Positions 11,545 to 22,081 of a stretch of 64,000 bases of DNA are shown here, piece by piece (positions within the stretch are counted from its first letter, which is position 1; each line of letters starts with the position of its first letter). Origin of the DNA: Saccharomyces mikatae IFO 1815 (Eukaryota; Ascomycota; Saccharomycetes; Saccharomycetales; Saccharomycetaceae). Both the position numbers and the translations under genes were made by a program. The notes below the pieces were generated by a model. The model saw nothing but the letters and a program-made list of their open reading frames with translations. It was not told where the DNA came from and searched no databases. The stretch lies in the NCBI RefSeq assembly GCF_947241705.1, contig NC_079259.1, positions 1,426,001 to 1,490,000 on the forward strand, given 5' to 3'.

Positions 11545-13047
11545 TCATGCCACCAGAGCACACAGAGCTGCACCAACACCGGAACCATCTTTAGCTAGAC
11601 GCAAATGAATCTTACGTTCACCTTCAGTGCCAATTGGACTTAATGCCAAAGCATGTCTTAGCATAGATCTGAACCCAGGGTAGTATTCAATAACATAACC
11701 ATCGAAACCGATTTCTACCTCACCGTGATATCTTTTGTTCAAGGCGTTCGTCTTGATTAGGATGGCAGCAATTGGCACAGCTGCTAAATATGCGGACCTT
11801 CTTGTGATGGAACGGACCAGATTTTGAATTGCTTTACGTTCTTCAAAAGTGGTCGGTAGTCTTAAACTTTGCAAAAACGATAATTCAGTTTCACGCAAGT
11901 TCGTGGAATCATCAATTTCAATCCTGGAAAGAACTTCACTACATAATTGGAAGGGAGTCTTTAAACGATGAGGTAATTGATCGTAGTTACGGTATTGCCC
12001 CAAGATTAACCCTCTTGCATGCAAGTCCACCAGGATATTTCTTAATAACTCCCCCAAGTACATGCCGGAAATTCTTTTCTCGAAAAGATGGTAACCTGGG
12101 TTTGGAGAAAACTTTTGATCGATATCGATGTCGTACTTCGTAGCAGATAAGTGTCTCAATTCATTATCGAAGGACCCCCATTCAATGTTGATACACATTT
12201 GGGTCTTTCCTTCATGCAGTAGTCTGGTTCTTAACTCATCTGGTAACTTCTTGATATTTTCAATGTCCTCCATGTAACAACCGTTAGTACCGGTACCGAA
12301 GATACAACCGATAACAGGCTCGCTGATTTCTCCAGCGCTCGAGGGACGAGCACCTGAAGTGTAGCAATGCGACAAGAAAGTGCCAACCGTGTCGTTGGTC
12401 AAAGCCACCACATTGATCATGGAGAGCCCCTGAATGTCCAGTTGCTCTTGGTACAACCTCACCACATCCTTGCCGACCGTATCTTCAATCTTGAAACTTT
12501 TTGTCCATCTGATCAAAGTACCGGAACTCAAAGAGGTTTGATCAACAGGATATGAAAAAGTGAACCCCATTTTCAAAGGTTTTATGTTCTCCCCTGTAGA
12601 CTTCAATAACTCAGGGTGGTGCTTTCTCACAAACGCCCTGGTACGACGCCCCAAGTAGCTAAACAACTCTTCGCTGGTGATTTCCCTGTCATTGAGATAT
12701 TCTTCCGGGATCTTAGATTTCAACTGTTGCATGTCAAAAGTACCGTCACCGTTCAAAGTCACGGAACACACTCTGAAGTGAGTACCCCCCAAATCAGCAG
12801 CCAACAAAACACCACGTTCTGTTCCGTTGGGTAAACTCGTCACATATGTTGGGATCATGGGTAGACCTTTATCTACTGTCTTTTCTTCACCGACGGAAGT
12901 GTTGTTCAACCCCTTTTCCATGCATTCGATGAAGTAGGCTGTCAGTTCGTCCAACTTTGCTGCATCGACCTCCAGTGAGGAGCAGATCTCAACGACAGCG
13001 TCCTCCAACGCCTCAGCATTGACCTTATGTAAATTTTCAAACGACAT
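11545..13047 (-). CDS. EMI2: EMI2, glucokinase (GLK1 paralogue)
   Basis: Cytosolic ATP-dependent hexose kinase, paralogue of GLK1, also required for early meiotic induction. The protein is 500 residues, typical for yeast glucokinases. The hexokinase family 1 and 2 domains are complete. The phosphate-1 motif LLAADLGGTHFRVCSVTL sits at 81-98 (D85, GGT 87-89), the sugar-binding segment with LTNDTVGT follows in the middle, and the adenosine-binding GSGVGAALCALVA is at the extreme C-terminus. The long upstream region carries stress-type CCCCT elements. Confidence 0.95.
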   Translation of the reverse strand: MSFENLHKVNAEALEDAVVEICSSLEVDAAKLDELTAYFIECMEKGLNNTSVGEEKTVDKGLPMIPTYVTSLPNGTERGVLLAADLGGTHFRVCSVTLNGDGTFDMQQLKSKIPEEYLNDREITSEELFSYLGRRTRAFVRKHHPELLKSTGENIKPLKMGFTFSYPVDQTSLSSGTLIRWTKSFKIEDTVGKDVVRLYQEQLDIQGLSMINVVALTNDTVGTFLSHCYTSGARPSSAGEISEPVIGCIFGTGTNGCYMEDIENIKKLPDELRTRLLHEGKTQMCINIEWGSFDNELRHLSATKYDIDIDQKFSPNPGYHLFEKRISGMYLGELLRNILVDLHARGLILGQYRNYDQLPHRLKTPFQLCSEVLSRIEIDDSTNLRETELSFLQSLRLPTTFEERKAIQNLVRSITRRSAYLAAVPIAAILIKTNALNKRYHGEVEIGFDGYVIEYYPGFRSMLRHALALSPIGTEGERKIHLRLAKDGSGVGAALCALVA

Positions 13048-13805
13048 TTTTATATATCTATGACTGTGTTTCTGTGCAATCTTTCTTCAGTACACTGATA
13101 TATATCTATACTTTGTGCTTATAAAGTAAAAAACCAACACAAGAACCCAACACAAGACGAAATATCACACCTACACAGAATCAACTTTATATAATCATGA
13201 ACACATCGTCCCCCCTGCATCCTCAGCACAATGTGGAACTCGCTCGACCCAATCTTCTTCCTCTGTCTTCCACACACGCACTATCTCACTCTCACTCTCC
13301 CCTCTGTCACACACAAAAAAAAACTTTCTGGCTGCCCCGCGTTTTTTGTCACTTGATTCTTCGAACAAAGGCGCAGGCAAACTACCCCTGAAGGGCCCAC
13401 TCAAAAGTACTCGCCGCTGCTCGTTGCAAAACCGCTGTTCGTGACACCCAGAGTAGCGACGCAGCGTGTAGTTCACATTGGTCGGTAAACCCGCTTAAAT
13501 TAACTACACTGACTCTCCCACTGCCTTTGCACCCAGTAGGAGCCATGAAGATAACATCGGTTACCTTCCAAATGAAGTTCCAGATCGTTTCCACTAATTT
13601 CGTTCCGTTACTTTTCGCCCTCGCGGCGGACGTGCAAGCCGACGACGAGGTTTATTTGCATTTCGGCTATCATGAAATATTTGGGCTTGTCGCAAGAGAA
13701 GCAAGGCAAAGGCAAAGTGCAAGAGCAAGCGTACTGAAACTGCAATTGCAACCGCGACAGGCACAGCGTGTGAAATAAGAAGAAAATAATTGTAGAAAGG
13801 AAATT
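13048..13805. other. Divergent EMI2-GRH1 promoter with STRE-type elements
   Basis: 758 bases. On the EMI2 side CCCCT (AGGGG read toward EMI2, the Msn2/4 STRE core) occurs at 13212-13216, 13299-13303 and 13385-13389, plus a GCCCCGCG stretch near 13,335-13,345 that partly resembles a Mig1 site. Several overlapping short frames here look like chance products of the GC-richer promoter. The motifs are seen; stress and glucose control are inferred. Confidence 0.55.
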
Positions 13806-14921
13806 ATGTTTAGAATAGCTAAGAATCTCGTCCGGACTTTTGAGCAGAGTGTCCAAGACACTCTGGCGCTCTCGCAAGATTCGGGGAACCTGGACGCCTT
13901 CTTTCAGTCCATACCACCAAACTTGTTGTCTAGTCAGCTAGCATCACCCGCTGAAGTTATATCTGAAGGTGCTAAGCATACGAACGTGAATGAGACCCTT
14001 TCCGGTCTTCGGGTTGTTTGGGTAGACGAAATGCAGTTGCAGCTGCAGTCCTTCTTCGACTATATAGTAGGTTTTAATGATGATCCGGTGCCCGTGGTGA
14101 GTAACCAACACGGGTTTTCGTATCCAGATTACGGGCGTATCACATGCATCTTCAACGAGCATTGTGGCCGGACCCTGAAGGTTAACATATGGTCTGCCAA
14201 AGGTGGTACGTTCAGAGACGAGTATATCAGTGTAGCGTTGAAGGATAGCGACGATTTGGAAGATGTTTCTTTAAACCACGACGAAAGGAGGTTATCCGGT
14301 GGAGAAGCACGCCAGTTCCAGGCACTCGGATTCAAGATACAGTGGACTCCTTTGATAGCTTCCACTTTTACCTACCATATCTTAAACGTGAACATCCCAG
14401 GCGGGCCCGCCCAATCGGCTGGACTCATTCCAGATGAGGACTATATCATCGGTTGTCAAGATGGCCTGTTGGCCACTGGAGGAGAGACGCTTTTGCAAGA
14501 TATTGTTAGGTCAAGAGCAAACTACGATCTGGTCCTTTACGTTTACAACAAAGTGTCCGACTGTGTGCGGCCTATCACCGTACATATAGGCCCCGATGGT
14601 AGGCTGGGTTGCAACGTTGGCTACGGGTTCCTTCACAGGATCCCCACAGTCAAACAACGTCCACAACAAGCGCAGCAGCAACAGCAGCGTGATGACCTGG
14701 TTCCTTTCTCAGCAGAGTCTGAAACAGCTTTTGTCCCATCAGCATTTACTACAGCCCCACCGGTGCTAAGCAAGAAGAAATCAAAAAATAAAAAAGCCAC
14801 TCAGCCATTGGCAATGGATGAATATTTCAATGAAGGAAGAGACAAGTCGCCAGTTGCTGCAAAACCAGTAGAAACTGATCTCCCTGCCCCACCACCACAA
14901 AGGCAACCGCCCTCTAATTAA
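13806..14921 (+). CDS. GRH1: GRH1, GRASP-family Golgi/ER-exit-site protein
   Basis: Golgi reassembly-stacking protein homologue acting with Bug1 on the early Golgi and needed for unconventional secretion compartments (CUPS). The protein is 371 residues. The N-terminus MFRIAKNLVRTFEQSV is an amphipathic membrane-binding helix (used after N-acetylation, since yeast Grh1 lacks the myristoylation glycine). Two PDZ-like GRASP domains follow (about 30-280), including NIPGGPAQSAGLIPDEDYIIG in the second. The tail is Gln/Pro/Lys-rich and disordered (QQAQQQQQ, then PPPQRQPPSN). Confidence 0.94.
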   Translation: MFRIAKNLVRTFEQSVQDTLALSQDSGNLDAFFQSIPPNLLSSQLASPAEVISEGAKHTNVNETLSGLRVVWVDEMQLQLQSFFDYIVGFNDDPVPVVSNQHGFSYPDYGRITCIFNEHCGRTLKVNIWSAKGGTFRDEYISVALKDSDDLEDVSLNHDERRLSGGEARQFQALGFKIQWTPLIASTFTYHILNVNIPGGPAQSAGLIPDEDYIIGCQDGLLATGGETLLQDIVRSRANYDLVLYVYNKVSDCVRPITVHIGPDGRLGCNVGYGFLHRIPTVKQRPQQAQQQQQRDDLVPFSAESETAFVPSAFTTAPPVLSKKKSKNKKATQPLAMDEYFNEGRDKSPVAAKPVETDLPAPPPQRQPPSN

Positions 14922-15198
14922 CCTATTCAATTAGCATTTTCAGTTATTCACTAGAAGCTTTTCATATATATTTATATACATGTGTGTACTTTCTTTACCC
15001 TTCAAAACATGTAAACGATAAGTGTCAATGTACGAAAATACCGCGAATTTTTTCTTTTAGGCACGCGTGTCCTTTAGTCAAAACAATAGGTATTTTAACA
15101 AACTGTAAGTTGCAATTTTTCAACACTTGATATTGAGGTTATATGGCCATCTCTTTCTTACACAAGGCTCGTACTACAACGCCCCGCTCATATACGCC

Positions 15199-16731
15199 AT
15201 GCAAGTGACCACAAGATTTATAGTCGCTATAGTCTCAGTTTGCCTATTTGCTTCTTCCACACTGGCGGAGAACAATGCAAGGGCTACGCCAGGATCCGAT
15301 TTACTCGTCCTAACCGAAAAGAAATTCAAGTCATTCATTGAGTCACATCCTTTAGTCCTTGTCGAATTTTTCGCTCCATGGTGTCTACATTCACAGATCT
15401 TGCTGCCCCACTTAGAAGCAGCCGCCTCCGTTTTAAAGGAGCATAATATCCCAGTCGTTCAAGTTGATTGTGAGACCGAAAGCATGCTCTGTCTACAACA
15501 AACCATAAATACTTACCCAACTTTAAAAATCTTCAAAAATGGCCGTATTTTTGATGGCCAAATCTATCGCGGTGTCAAGATCACTGATGACATTACCCAG
15601 TATATGATACAATTATACGAAGCTTCTGTTATTTATTTAGAATCTGAAGATGAAATCCGGCCATATTTGGAAAATTCCACTCTACCAGTGGTTGTAAACA
15701 AAGGATTAACAGCTTTGAATGAAACGTATCAAGAAGTTGCGCTTGATCTTGCTGAAGATTATGTCTTTTTATCTCTTCTAGATTCGAAGGACAAATCATT
15801 GTCAATTTACTTACCTAATACTACTGAACCAATCCTGTTTGATGGCAGTGTAGATTCATTAAATGGGGATTCGATTGCTTTAACTCAATGGTTGAGGGTG
15901 GTAATTTTGCCTTATTTCACCGACGTCAAGCCTGATCTCTTCCCCAAGTATATTTCTAGTAATTTGCCGTTGGGCTACTTTTTTTACACTTCCAAGGAAG
16001 AGTTAGATGATTACACTGATCTTTTCACACAGTTGGGCAAGGAAAATCGTGGCCACATCAATTTTATTGCATTGAATTCTACCGTTTATCCACACCACGT
16101 TAAATTCCTAAACATGAGAGAACAGTTCCCATTATTTGCCATTCATAATATGATCAACAATCTGAAATATGGCTTACCACAACTTCCTGAAGAAGAGTAT
16201 TCAAAACTGGAAGAACCACAGCCACTAGACAGAGATATGATAATCCAGTTGGTAAAAGAGTACCGTGAAGGGACAGCCAAGCCAATCGTCAAGTCAGAAG
16301 AGATTCCAAAAGAGCAAAATTCCAATGTTTATAAAATAGTTGGTAAGACACATGACGACATTGTTCATGACAATGATAGGGATGTCCTTGTTAAATATTA
16401 CGCTACGTGGTGTGTTCACAGTAAGAGGTTTGCGCCTGTTTACGAGGAAATTGCTAATGTCTTAGCATCAGATGAATCTCTCCGTGATAAAATATTGATT
16501 GCTCAAGTAGATTCCGGTGCAAACGATATCTTAAGCTTCCCTGTCACGGGATATCCAACTATTGCCTTATATCCTGCAGGCAATAATTCCAAGCCTATTG
16601 TCTTCAACAAAATTAGAAACCTGGAAGATGTGTTTGAGTTCATCAAAGAATCAGGGACACATCATATTGACGGCCAAGCAATTTATAATAAACTTCACAA
16701 AGCTGAGGATACCGTGCATGATGAATTGTAA
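15199..16731 (+). CDS. EUG1: EUG1, ER protein disulfide isomerase-like protein with CXXS sites
   Basis: ER-lumen PDI paralogue, non-essential and induced by unfolded protein stress. I start at the ATG at 15199 (MQVTTRF...), giving 510 residues; the open frame continues 24 codons upstream only from a non-ATG codon. There is a signal peptide (about 1-23), a first thioredoxin domain with C62-LHS-65, two inactive thioredoxin-like domains, a last thioredoxin domain with C405-VHS-408, and the retention signal HDEL. Both active sites are CXXS rather than CXXC, the known Eug1 feature, so it can isomerise but not readily oxidise. NXT/S sites are present. A short segment just before the C-terminus appears shorter than in S. 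cerevisiae. Confidence 0.96.
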   Translation: MQVTTRFIVAIVSVCLFASSTLAENNARATPGSDLLVLTEKKFKSFIESHPLVLVEFFAPWCLHSQILLPHLEAAASVLKEHNIPVVQVDCETESMLCLQQTINTYPTLKIFKNGRIFDGQIYRGVKITDDITQYMIQLYEASVIYLESEDEIRPYLENSTLPVVVNKGLTALNETYQEVALDLAEDYVFLSLLDSKDKSLSIYLPNTTEPILFDGSVDSLNGDSIALTQWLRVVILPYFTDVKPDLFPKYISSNLPLGYFFYTSKEELDDYTDLFTQLGKENRGHINFIALNSTVYPHHVKFLNMREQFPLFAIHNMINNLKYGLPQLPEEEYSKLEEPQPLDRDMIIQLVKEYREGTAKPIVKSEEIPKEQNSNVYKIVGKTHDDIVHDNDRDVLVKYYATWCVHSKRFAPVYEEIANVLASDESLRDKILIAQVDSGANDILSFPVTGYPTIALYPAGNNSKPIVFNKIRNLEDVFEFIKESGTHHIDGQAIYNKLHKAEDTVHDEL

Positions 16732-16851
16732 TCTATAAATAAAATGGTATATAAAGCGCATCTCTAACATCTGATCATTCGCATCGATTTTGGCTAAAGA
16801 ACCTTAAGCTTTTTGTAAGTATTGTTGAAATATAATCATGGTTCTGGGTCG

Positions 16852-16858
16852 TTACCCG
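16852..16858. promoter_or_regulatory. Reb1-type site (TTACCCG) upstream of FPR2
   Basis: TTACCCG, the Reb1 core, lies about 150 bases upstream of the FPR2 ATG in the 275-bp EUG1-FPR2 spacer. The position fits a nucleosome-free promoter. Function is inferred. Confidence 0.5.
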
Positions 16859-17006
16859 TGCGCTTGAGAGAGTTTTGTCTTAACGCCAGCGCATCTGCAT
16901 ATAAACGTCTATATGATGATTCTTTAGCATAGCCTAAGAAGAAGACAAAGAAAACTCATTTGATATCCCTTCGAATTATACTTTAGTTCATAATATTTTA
17001 ATCCTG

Positions 17007-17417
17007 ATGCTGTTTAATCTCTGCCTTCTTTTCTCTTTTTTTTCCACAATTCTCGCAGGTTCTTTAACAGATTTGGAAATAGGTGTCACCAAGAGAATAC
17101 CCGTAGAAAAATGCTTAGTTAAGGCAATGCCAGGTGATAAAATCGAAGTTCATTATACCGGTTCTTTATTAGAATCAGGAACTGTGTTTGATTCAAGTTA
17201 TTCAAGAGGATCTCCAATCGCGTTTGAACTTGGCGTTGGGAGAGTCATTAAAGGTTGGGATCAAGGTGTTGCCGGAATGTGCATTGGCGAAAAAAGAAAG
17301 CTGCAAATCCCAAGTTCTTTGGCTTACGGAGAAAGTGGCGTTCCAGGCGTCATCCCTCCAGGTGCTGATTTAGTGTTTGATGTTGAATTAGTGAATGTGA
17401 AATCCACCATTAACTAA
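17007..17417 (+). CDS. FPR2: FPR2, ER FKBP-type peptidyl-prolyl isomerase
   Basis: Secretory-pathway FK506-binding prolyl isomerase (FKBP13 type), 136 residues. A hydrophobic signal peptide (about 1-17) is followed by a single FKBP domain (about 38-132) with the conserved [39 protein letters not shown] and IPSSLAYGE...[13 protein letters not shown] segments. It sits head-to-tail behind EUG1, another ER folding factor; in S. cerevisiae both respond to unfolded proteins. The C-terminus (STIN) is not a classical HDEL signal, as in S. cerevisiae. Confidence 0.95.
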   Translation: MLFNLCLLFSFFSTILAGSLTDLEIGVTKRIPVEKCLVKAMPGDKIEVHYTGSLLESGTVFDSSYSRGSPIAFELGVGRVIKGWDQGVAGMCIGEKRKLQIPSSLAYGESGVPGVIPPGADLVFDVELVNVKSTIN

Positions 17418-17646
17418 TGCGTTATCTGGGTACGTATTTGTAGTAGATACATTCAGTATGAATGTGAATATTTTTCTTTATAGTAAAGAACAGCCTAAAA
17501 AAGAGGAAACTAACCATCATTTTCAAACTTTGTTATATATTTTCATAGTACCTAAATGAAATAGAAAAATCTTATTTAAAACACATAAGTATAAAAAGTA
17601 CTCAGATCTAATTTCACCTTGCAAAATTTTCTTTGATAAACCCTGT

Positions 17647-19962
17647 TTAAATCATTTGCTCAGTCCTTTTATCGTTAGTGAACATTTTTTGAGAGTTTGG
17701 CTTTAAACTATCGAAAAAATCTTGGAAAAAATCTTCAAAGGAATTGAACTGGTCGACGTCAGGTATCATAAAGTGACTATTTGATGAGCTCTCACGTAAA
17801 GTGTCATTGTTTGTAGGCGAATTAGCAGATTTTACGGAAGGCAGGTTTTTTGTCTCCACGCCGTTATTAACAGTAGCCAAAATTGCATCATTACCACCGT
17901 TTTCTTTTGGAAAATTATCAATATTTATACGGGTTTTACTCGTATCGATTATAGATTTTATAATTTTTCCAACGTTGTCAGTAGCTTCATTCATTTTTTC
18001 CCCTATAGTACTCAAATGCCAGTATACTTTTGTACAAAGACTTAAAACGTGTTGACGTTCAGAAGAGTCGAACCAATAAAGATAATCGCAAAGCGTTAGA
18101 CAAGCGAAAACTAGTTGATGGCATGTAAAAATAGGAGCACCCCTTATTAACATTGGCGGTAATCTCAGAAATCCATTCAGTAGTGAAAATGAATGTTCCT
18201 TCATTGTATTTAAAATCAGTTTCAAAAAAGTTTGGTTGCTTCTTAGAGTTGAAGAAAACTCTGCGATAAAAGTACGACATATCATGATATGATAGAAATC
18301 AAATGTAAATAATAGTACGCCTGCGCCATCCTTTGCTAAAAGCTCTTCCCAGTTTTTCAACCAGTAATTTAGCTCTGGAAAAATGAAGACAGAATTTTGG
18401 CTATTTCCGCTTGTGCAATTATTATAATCATTCAAGCACTGTGTAAAATAATGTTCAAGGTTGATAAAAATTCCATTTACAACGTCACCTAGGTTTATTT
18501 CACTTATTTTGATGTCATCACTGAAGTTTGCTTGGGGGAACTTGGCCACAAGCTTATTAAACTCTTTTATCATGTCATCTTGCTCTCTAATCTCACCGTG
18601 GCTAATAGAATATTCTAAATAGCAGGCAGTTAAGGAGTTTAAGATTCTTAAGTGATAAAGATCTTCAGGATTATATTCTCCTTTCACCAATACCCTGTTT
18701 TTTATCTGATAGAAATCTATTACATGTAACAAGCTATTGAGCGCAAAATTGCTCAATACCAAAGAATTAAATTTCAGTTGCCTATATCTCTTCGCTTTTC
18801 GAGAAATATGGAACATACAGCAGTATAAAATAGCTTCGATATCAAATGCTGTTAACTTTTCAAACATGGTTAATGTATTAGTCAATAACCTTTCCACCAA
18901 AGGATATAAAATTTCTTGTTCCGCAGCATATTTGTCATTGTCTGTAAAACTCATAGCAATAATAGTAAACACGCTTGTTATGAATAAATGAGAATGAGCA
19001 TATTCCACATCTATCTCTTTTCTCCCGCCTGGGACAATCCAGAAATGAGATCTTACTAAAAATTCTTGAGCAAGTTCATGACATAGTTCCTGATGGTTCT
19101 CATAAAAATGGAGAAAATTCACTCTTGCGACAGCATATGGCCTTTGCTGTCCAGCTAGTTTAGCCGCTTTAGATGTAGCTTTCGATGGAAATAACCTTTC
19201 ATCGATATCATATATCAATTTTAAAGGGGACTCCTTCAACTTGAACCCACTTGAGAAATGATTTTGGTTGTTATATTCTCCTGATCTTTTTACAATCTCT
19301 CTACTCGAATCTAAAGATCTGTCATGTGTATTACTTAAGCTGATATCCAAACTCTGATCACCTTTTCTTGGGTCCTTAGCATCGTTGTTGCTAAACAACT
19401 TTGCTGATGTAATTATCAAGTCCATTTTTTGGTGTAGAGACTTTATTTGATTTTCTAAAGATGAAAGCCTTTTGTTAATCATGTGGTTTTCACTCGTCAT
19501 AGAATCATTCTTCCCAACAATACTTTGGTCTTCATTCAAGGCATCCGTACTTAAGTGAGAAAATGAACTAAGGTTTGAACTAATTGAGTTAATCTTTTTT
19601 AATAGACCATCATCACGTAAGGTATTTAAAGTTTTATTATCTTTATTTTTAGCTAATGAGCAATCAAGTTGAAGAACGTTGCACCTATAACATTTCCCGA
19701 TGAAAGGCTCAAAGTCGCATCTTGTCTTTACTCTCCTGCAGGTATTACAACTAAAGGTTTTCCTTTTCTTTCTTGGTTTTTTGTTGCCATTATTCTTGGG
19801 GCTACTCGCTTCACTTGCTTCATTTATTCCAGCATTATCCTCAGGATGATTGATTATTGATCGGATACTGTTTCGCACCTTGTCAGAACCCGAATGGTGT
19901 CTGCTAGTTACTGGTAAATCATCCGCTGAAGAGTTCAATGGGGCACTTGTGTTTATATCCAT
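17647..19962 (-). CDS. URC2: URC2, Zn(II)2Cys6 transcription factor
   Basis: Putative zinc-cluster regulator named for its role in uracil catabolism in other yeasts. I start at the ATG at 19962 (MDINTSAPL), giving 771 residues, since the frame upstream opens with a non-ATG codon. The binuclear cluster is complete: C72, C75, C82, C91, C94 and C101, preceded by a strongly basic patch (KKPRKKRK). A coiled-coil-like linker follows at about 150-185, then the fungal transcription-factor middle region with many hydrophobic helices, and an acidic, Phe-rich C-terminal segment (FNSFEDFFQDFFDSL) that looks like an activation domain. Confidence 0.9.
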   Translation of the reverse strand: MDINTSAPLNSSADDLPVTSRHHSGSDKVRNSIRSIINHPEDNAGINEASEASSPKNNGNKKPRKKRKTFSCNTCRRVKTRCDFEPFIGKCYRCNVLQLDCSLAKNKDNKTLNTLRDDGLLKKINSISSNLSSFSHLSTDALNEDQSIVGKNDSMTSENHMINKRLSSLENQIKSLHQKMDLIITSAKLFSNNDAKDPRKGDQSLDISLSNTHDRSLDSSREIVKRSGEYNNQNHFSSGFKLKESPLKLIYDIDERLFPSKATSKAAKLAGQQRPYAVARVNFLHFYENHQELCHELAQEFLVRSHFWIVPGGRKEIDVEYAHSHLFITSVFTIIAMSFTDNDKYAAEQEILYPLVERLLTNTLTMFEKLTAFDIEAILYCCMFHISRKAKRYRQLKFNSLVLSNFALNSLLHVIDFYQIKNRVLVKGEYNPEDLYHLRILNSLTACYLEYSISHGEIREQDDMIKEFNKLVAKFPQANFSDDIKISEINLGDVVNGIFINLEHYFTQCLNDYNNCTSGNSQNSVFIFPELNYWLKNWEELLAKDGAGVLLFTFDFYHIMICRTFIAEFSSTLRSNQTFLKLILNTMKEHSFSLLNGFLRLPPMLIRGAPIFTCHQLVFACLTLCDYLYWFDSSERQHVLSLCTKVYWHLSTIGEKMNEATDNVGKIIKSIIDTSKTRINIDNFPKENGGNDAILATVNNGVETKNLPSVKSANSPTNNDTLRESSSNSHFMIPDVDQFNSFEDFFQDFFDSLKPNSQKMFTNDKRTEQMI

Positions 19963-20316
19963 TTTCCTGACATTCAGCAAACCAAAATGATATAAAGTGC
20001 GGGGTAATAAATATAATGGAGATGGTTGAGTGATTTCTCTTCTAGAGGGAATTACATTGGAATAGTAGTTTTAACTAAGCCTTTCTTTCAATGAGCTCAT
20101 TCCGTTAAGATGATTTACTATTATCATTATTCAAAAATACAGAGTTTGGGGAGGGTAATATCTTGCACTATTTTGGTGTCAATATAATCAAAGCAGCAGA
20201 AGCTATGAATATCATACACTACTTTGAGTGGATGTTTAAAGAAAAAAAATTCTACTGCAAAATATATTTTTCAAAAGAACTAAGTAACATGGCTAGTATT
20301 TAATCCAGTTTCCTGC
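19963..20316. other. URC2 promoter and SPS2 3' flank
   Basis: 354 AT-rich bases. No clear regulatory motif or RNA gene seen. Confidence 0.6.
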
Positions 20317-21726
20317 TCAGAAAACTATCGCGAATAATATTGTTAAAACAGTATAAATTGACGTCTTGAGACCATCAATAAAGAAGTTTTTCGGAGCACT
20401 ATTTTCCATTTTCTTTGAACTTCCTTGGTTCTTAGAGTCATTTTTTCCTTTTTCCTTTTTACCAGCATCGTTATTAGTTTCCTGTTTCCCTAATACGTTC
20501 CCTTCCTCATCAACATTCAACATTTTACTTTTCATACCAGATGTGCATTCGATTTTACCACCTCTTATGATAGACCGGCCATTCTTTGGTGCCGTAAACT
20601 CTTCACAATTTAATTCGTCAGATGAACTTTTGATATACGCGCTGCCTTTCACTAATTTTAGTTCTGGGAAATCTATTTTCTCGAAGGTACCTTCAAAATA
20701 GATTGCACCACCAATTTGCCTTAGCTTCGGAAAGAAATCAATTTTAGCAAGCCCCGTGTTGTTGGCAATCATCAACCCCCCTTGAACCTCTGTTACATTT
20801 GAAAAGTTTAGTCGTTTTAAGTTTTTATTATCTATTAAGCCCAATGTTCCTTGGATCTTTGTTAAAAGTGGGAGTTCCAAACTTGAGAATTGGTTCTCAA
20901 TAAACTCTAAGGAACTGTTAACCGAAGAAAGCTTAGCTACGTTAATTGTTGAGACATCTTTAATGGTCATGTTTTCAACAGTGTATAAGTTACTCAAGTC
21001 AAGTTCAAGCTCTTTGGCATTAGAATGAACAGTTAGTTGTTTTGTAACACTTTCTAGCTTTGTGAATAAAGTTTCCAAAAACCTGTTATTGTTAATATTG
21101 AAGATGTTCACTTCCTTAACATTATTAAAATAATCGATAGAAGTTAATGCAGTATCAGATATAACTATGTTTTTAACCTTGTTGATGTTTCCGTTAATGA
21201 CAACACTACTTAGAATAGGCAAAACTCTCCAATCAACAGTTTCAACTTCTCTTAAAACAGGTAAGTCTAACGACACAAAGGAGGTTAGACTATCCAATTC
21301 CAATTTTCGCAAAACCTGCAAATTGTAACCTTGAATTCTAAAAACATGTTTGTTATTCTTAATGATAAGATCCCCCTCTATCTCTTTTATCGAACCCAAA
21401 TCAACAAGAGATCCACTGAAGTTACTTGATATTTCAATGTTTCCCATGACCTTCCAACATTTTGCTTGCAATTCAATCAAATTGGCAGCATTTTCAATAT
21501 GATATATGCTTTTCTTACAATCTTCATCTATCTTTGTTTGTTTCGCTGGAGAAATCGTCTCAAAGTTGGTTTTCTCTTTTTTAGGAACTGTTGCATTAGT
21601 ATTGACCAACATGATATTGTGGTCTAAAATATTTAGTTCACCATTTACTCCAAATGCAGTTGAAGGTTTAGCTAACTGCAGAAGTAAAAATAGAAAGCTT
21701 AGGATTGTGTGTATACGACTCAACAT
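20317..21726 (-). CDS. SPS2: SPS2, sporulation-specific GPI-anchored wall protein
   Basis: Ecm33-family cell-surface glycoprotein made in mid-sporulation and needed, redundantly with SPS22, for the spore-wall beta-glucan layer. The protein is 469 residues. It has a signal peptide (about 1-24), a receptor-L/leucine-rich-like domain of repeated short beta strands (about 65-380), many N-glycosylation sequons, a Lys/Ser-rich stalk, and a hydrophobic C-terminal tail (ILFAIVF) for GPI attachment. The gene lies downstream of SPS1 on the same strand. A perfect Ndt80-type mid-sporulation element precedes it. Confidence 0.94.
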   Translation of the reverse strand: MLSRIHTILSFLFLLLQLAKPSTAFGVNGELNILDHNIMLVNTNATVPKKEKTNFETISPAKQTKIDEDCKKSIYHIENAANLIELQAKCWKVMGNIEISSNFSGSLVDLGSIKEIEGDLIIKNNKHVFRIQGYNLQVLRKLELDSLTSFVSLDLPVLREVETVDWRVLPILSSVVINGNINKVKNIVISDTALTSIDYFNNVKEVNIFNINNNRFLETLFTKLESVTKQLTVHSNAKELELDLSNLYTVENMTIKDVSTINVAKLSSVNSSLEFIENQFSSLELPLLTKIQGTLGLIDNKNLKRLNFSNVTEVQGGLMIANNTGLAKIDFFPKLRQIGGAIYFEGTFEKIDFPELKLVKGSAYIKSSSDELNCEEFTAPKNGRSIIRGGKIECTSGMKSKMLNVDEEGNVLGKQETNNDAGKKEKGKNDSKNQGSSKKMENSAPKNFFIDGLKTSIYTVLTILFAIVF

Positions 21727-21849
21727 TGTGCCTTTTCCTTTGTTAGTGGATACTTTTGCTTCTTTGTTGAATATGAATTATTGTTAAAAGATGTTTGTGC
21801 TACTTCAAATGATTATTCTATATTTTTTTAATTTATAGCTTAAACAATT

Positions 21850-21858
21850 GCCACAAAA
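21850..21858 (+). promoter_or_regulatory. Mid-sporulation element (GCCACAAAA) upstream of SPS2
   Basis: A full match to the MSE consensus gNCRCAAAW bound by Ndt80/Sum1, 124-132 bases upstream of the SPS2 ATG. A partial URS1-like TAGCCGAAA lies just beyond at 21897-21905. The regulatory role is established for SPS-class genes; this site is assigned by match. Confidence 0.7.
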
Positions 21859-22081
21859 GATGCTTTTTGAGACATTCAACTGACGGGCATTTGAATTAGC
21901 CGAAAGCTTTCTTAAAACAAAAAAACGTAAAAAAAGAATTATAGCAGGAGAATAATTAGAACGCATGACTTTTTTTACTGTTTGTTATATAATTCGATTA
22001 ATTCATTCTTCATTGATTGAAGATGAAAGAATATGGAAAACAGAAATTCAAGAATATACCCATAATATATATACTTATTTT

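Noticed and set aside
13195-13877. Several 60-93 codon ORFs on both strands between EMI2 and GRH1
   Set aside because: They overlap one another and the promoter elements, and none has a domain.
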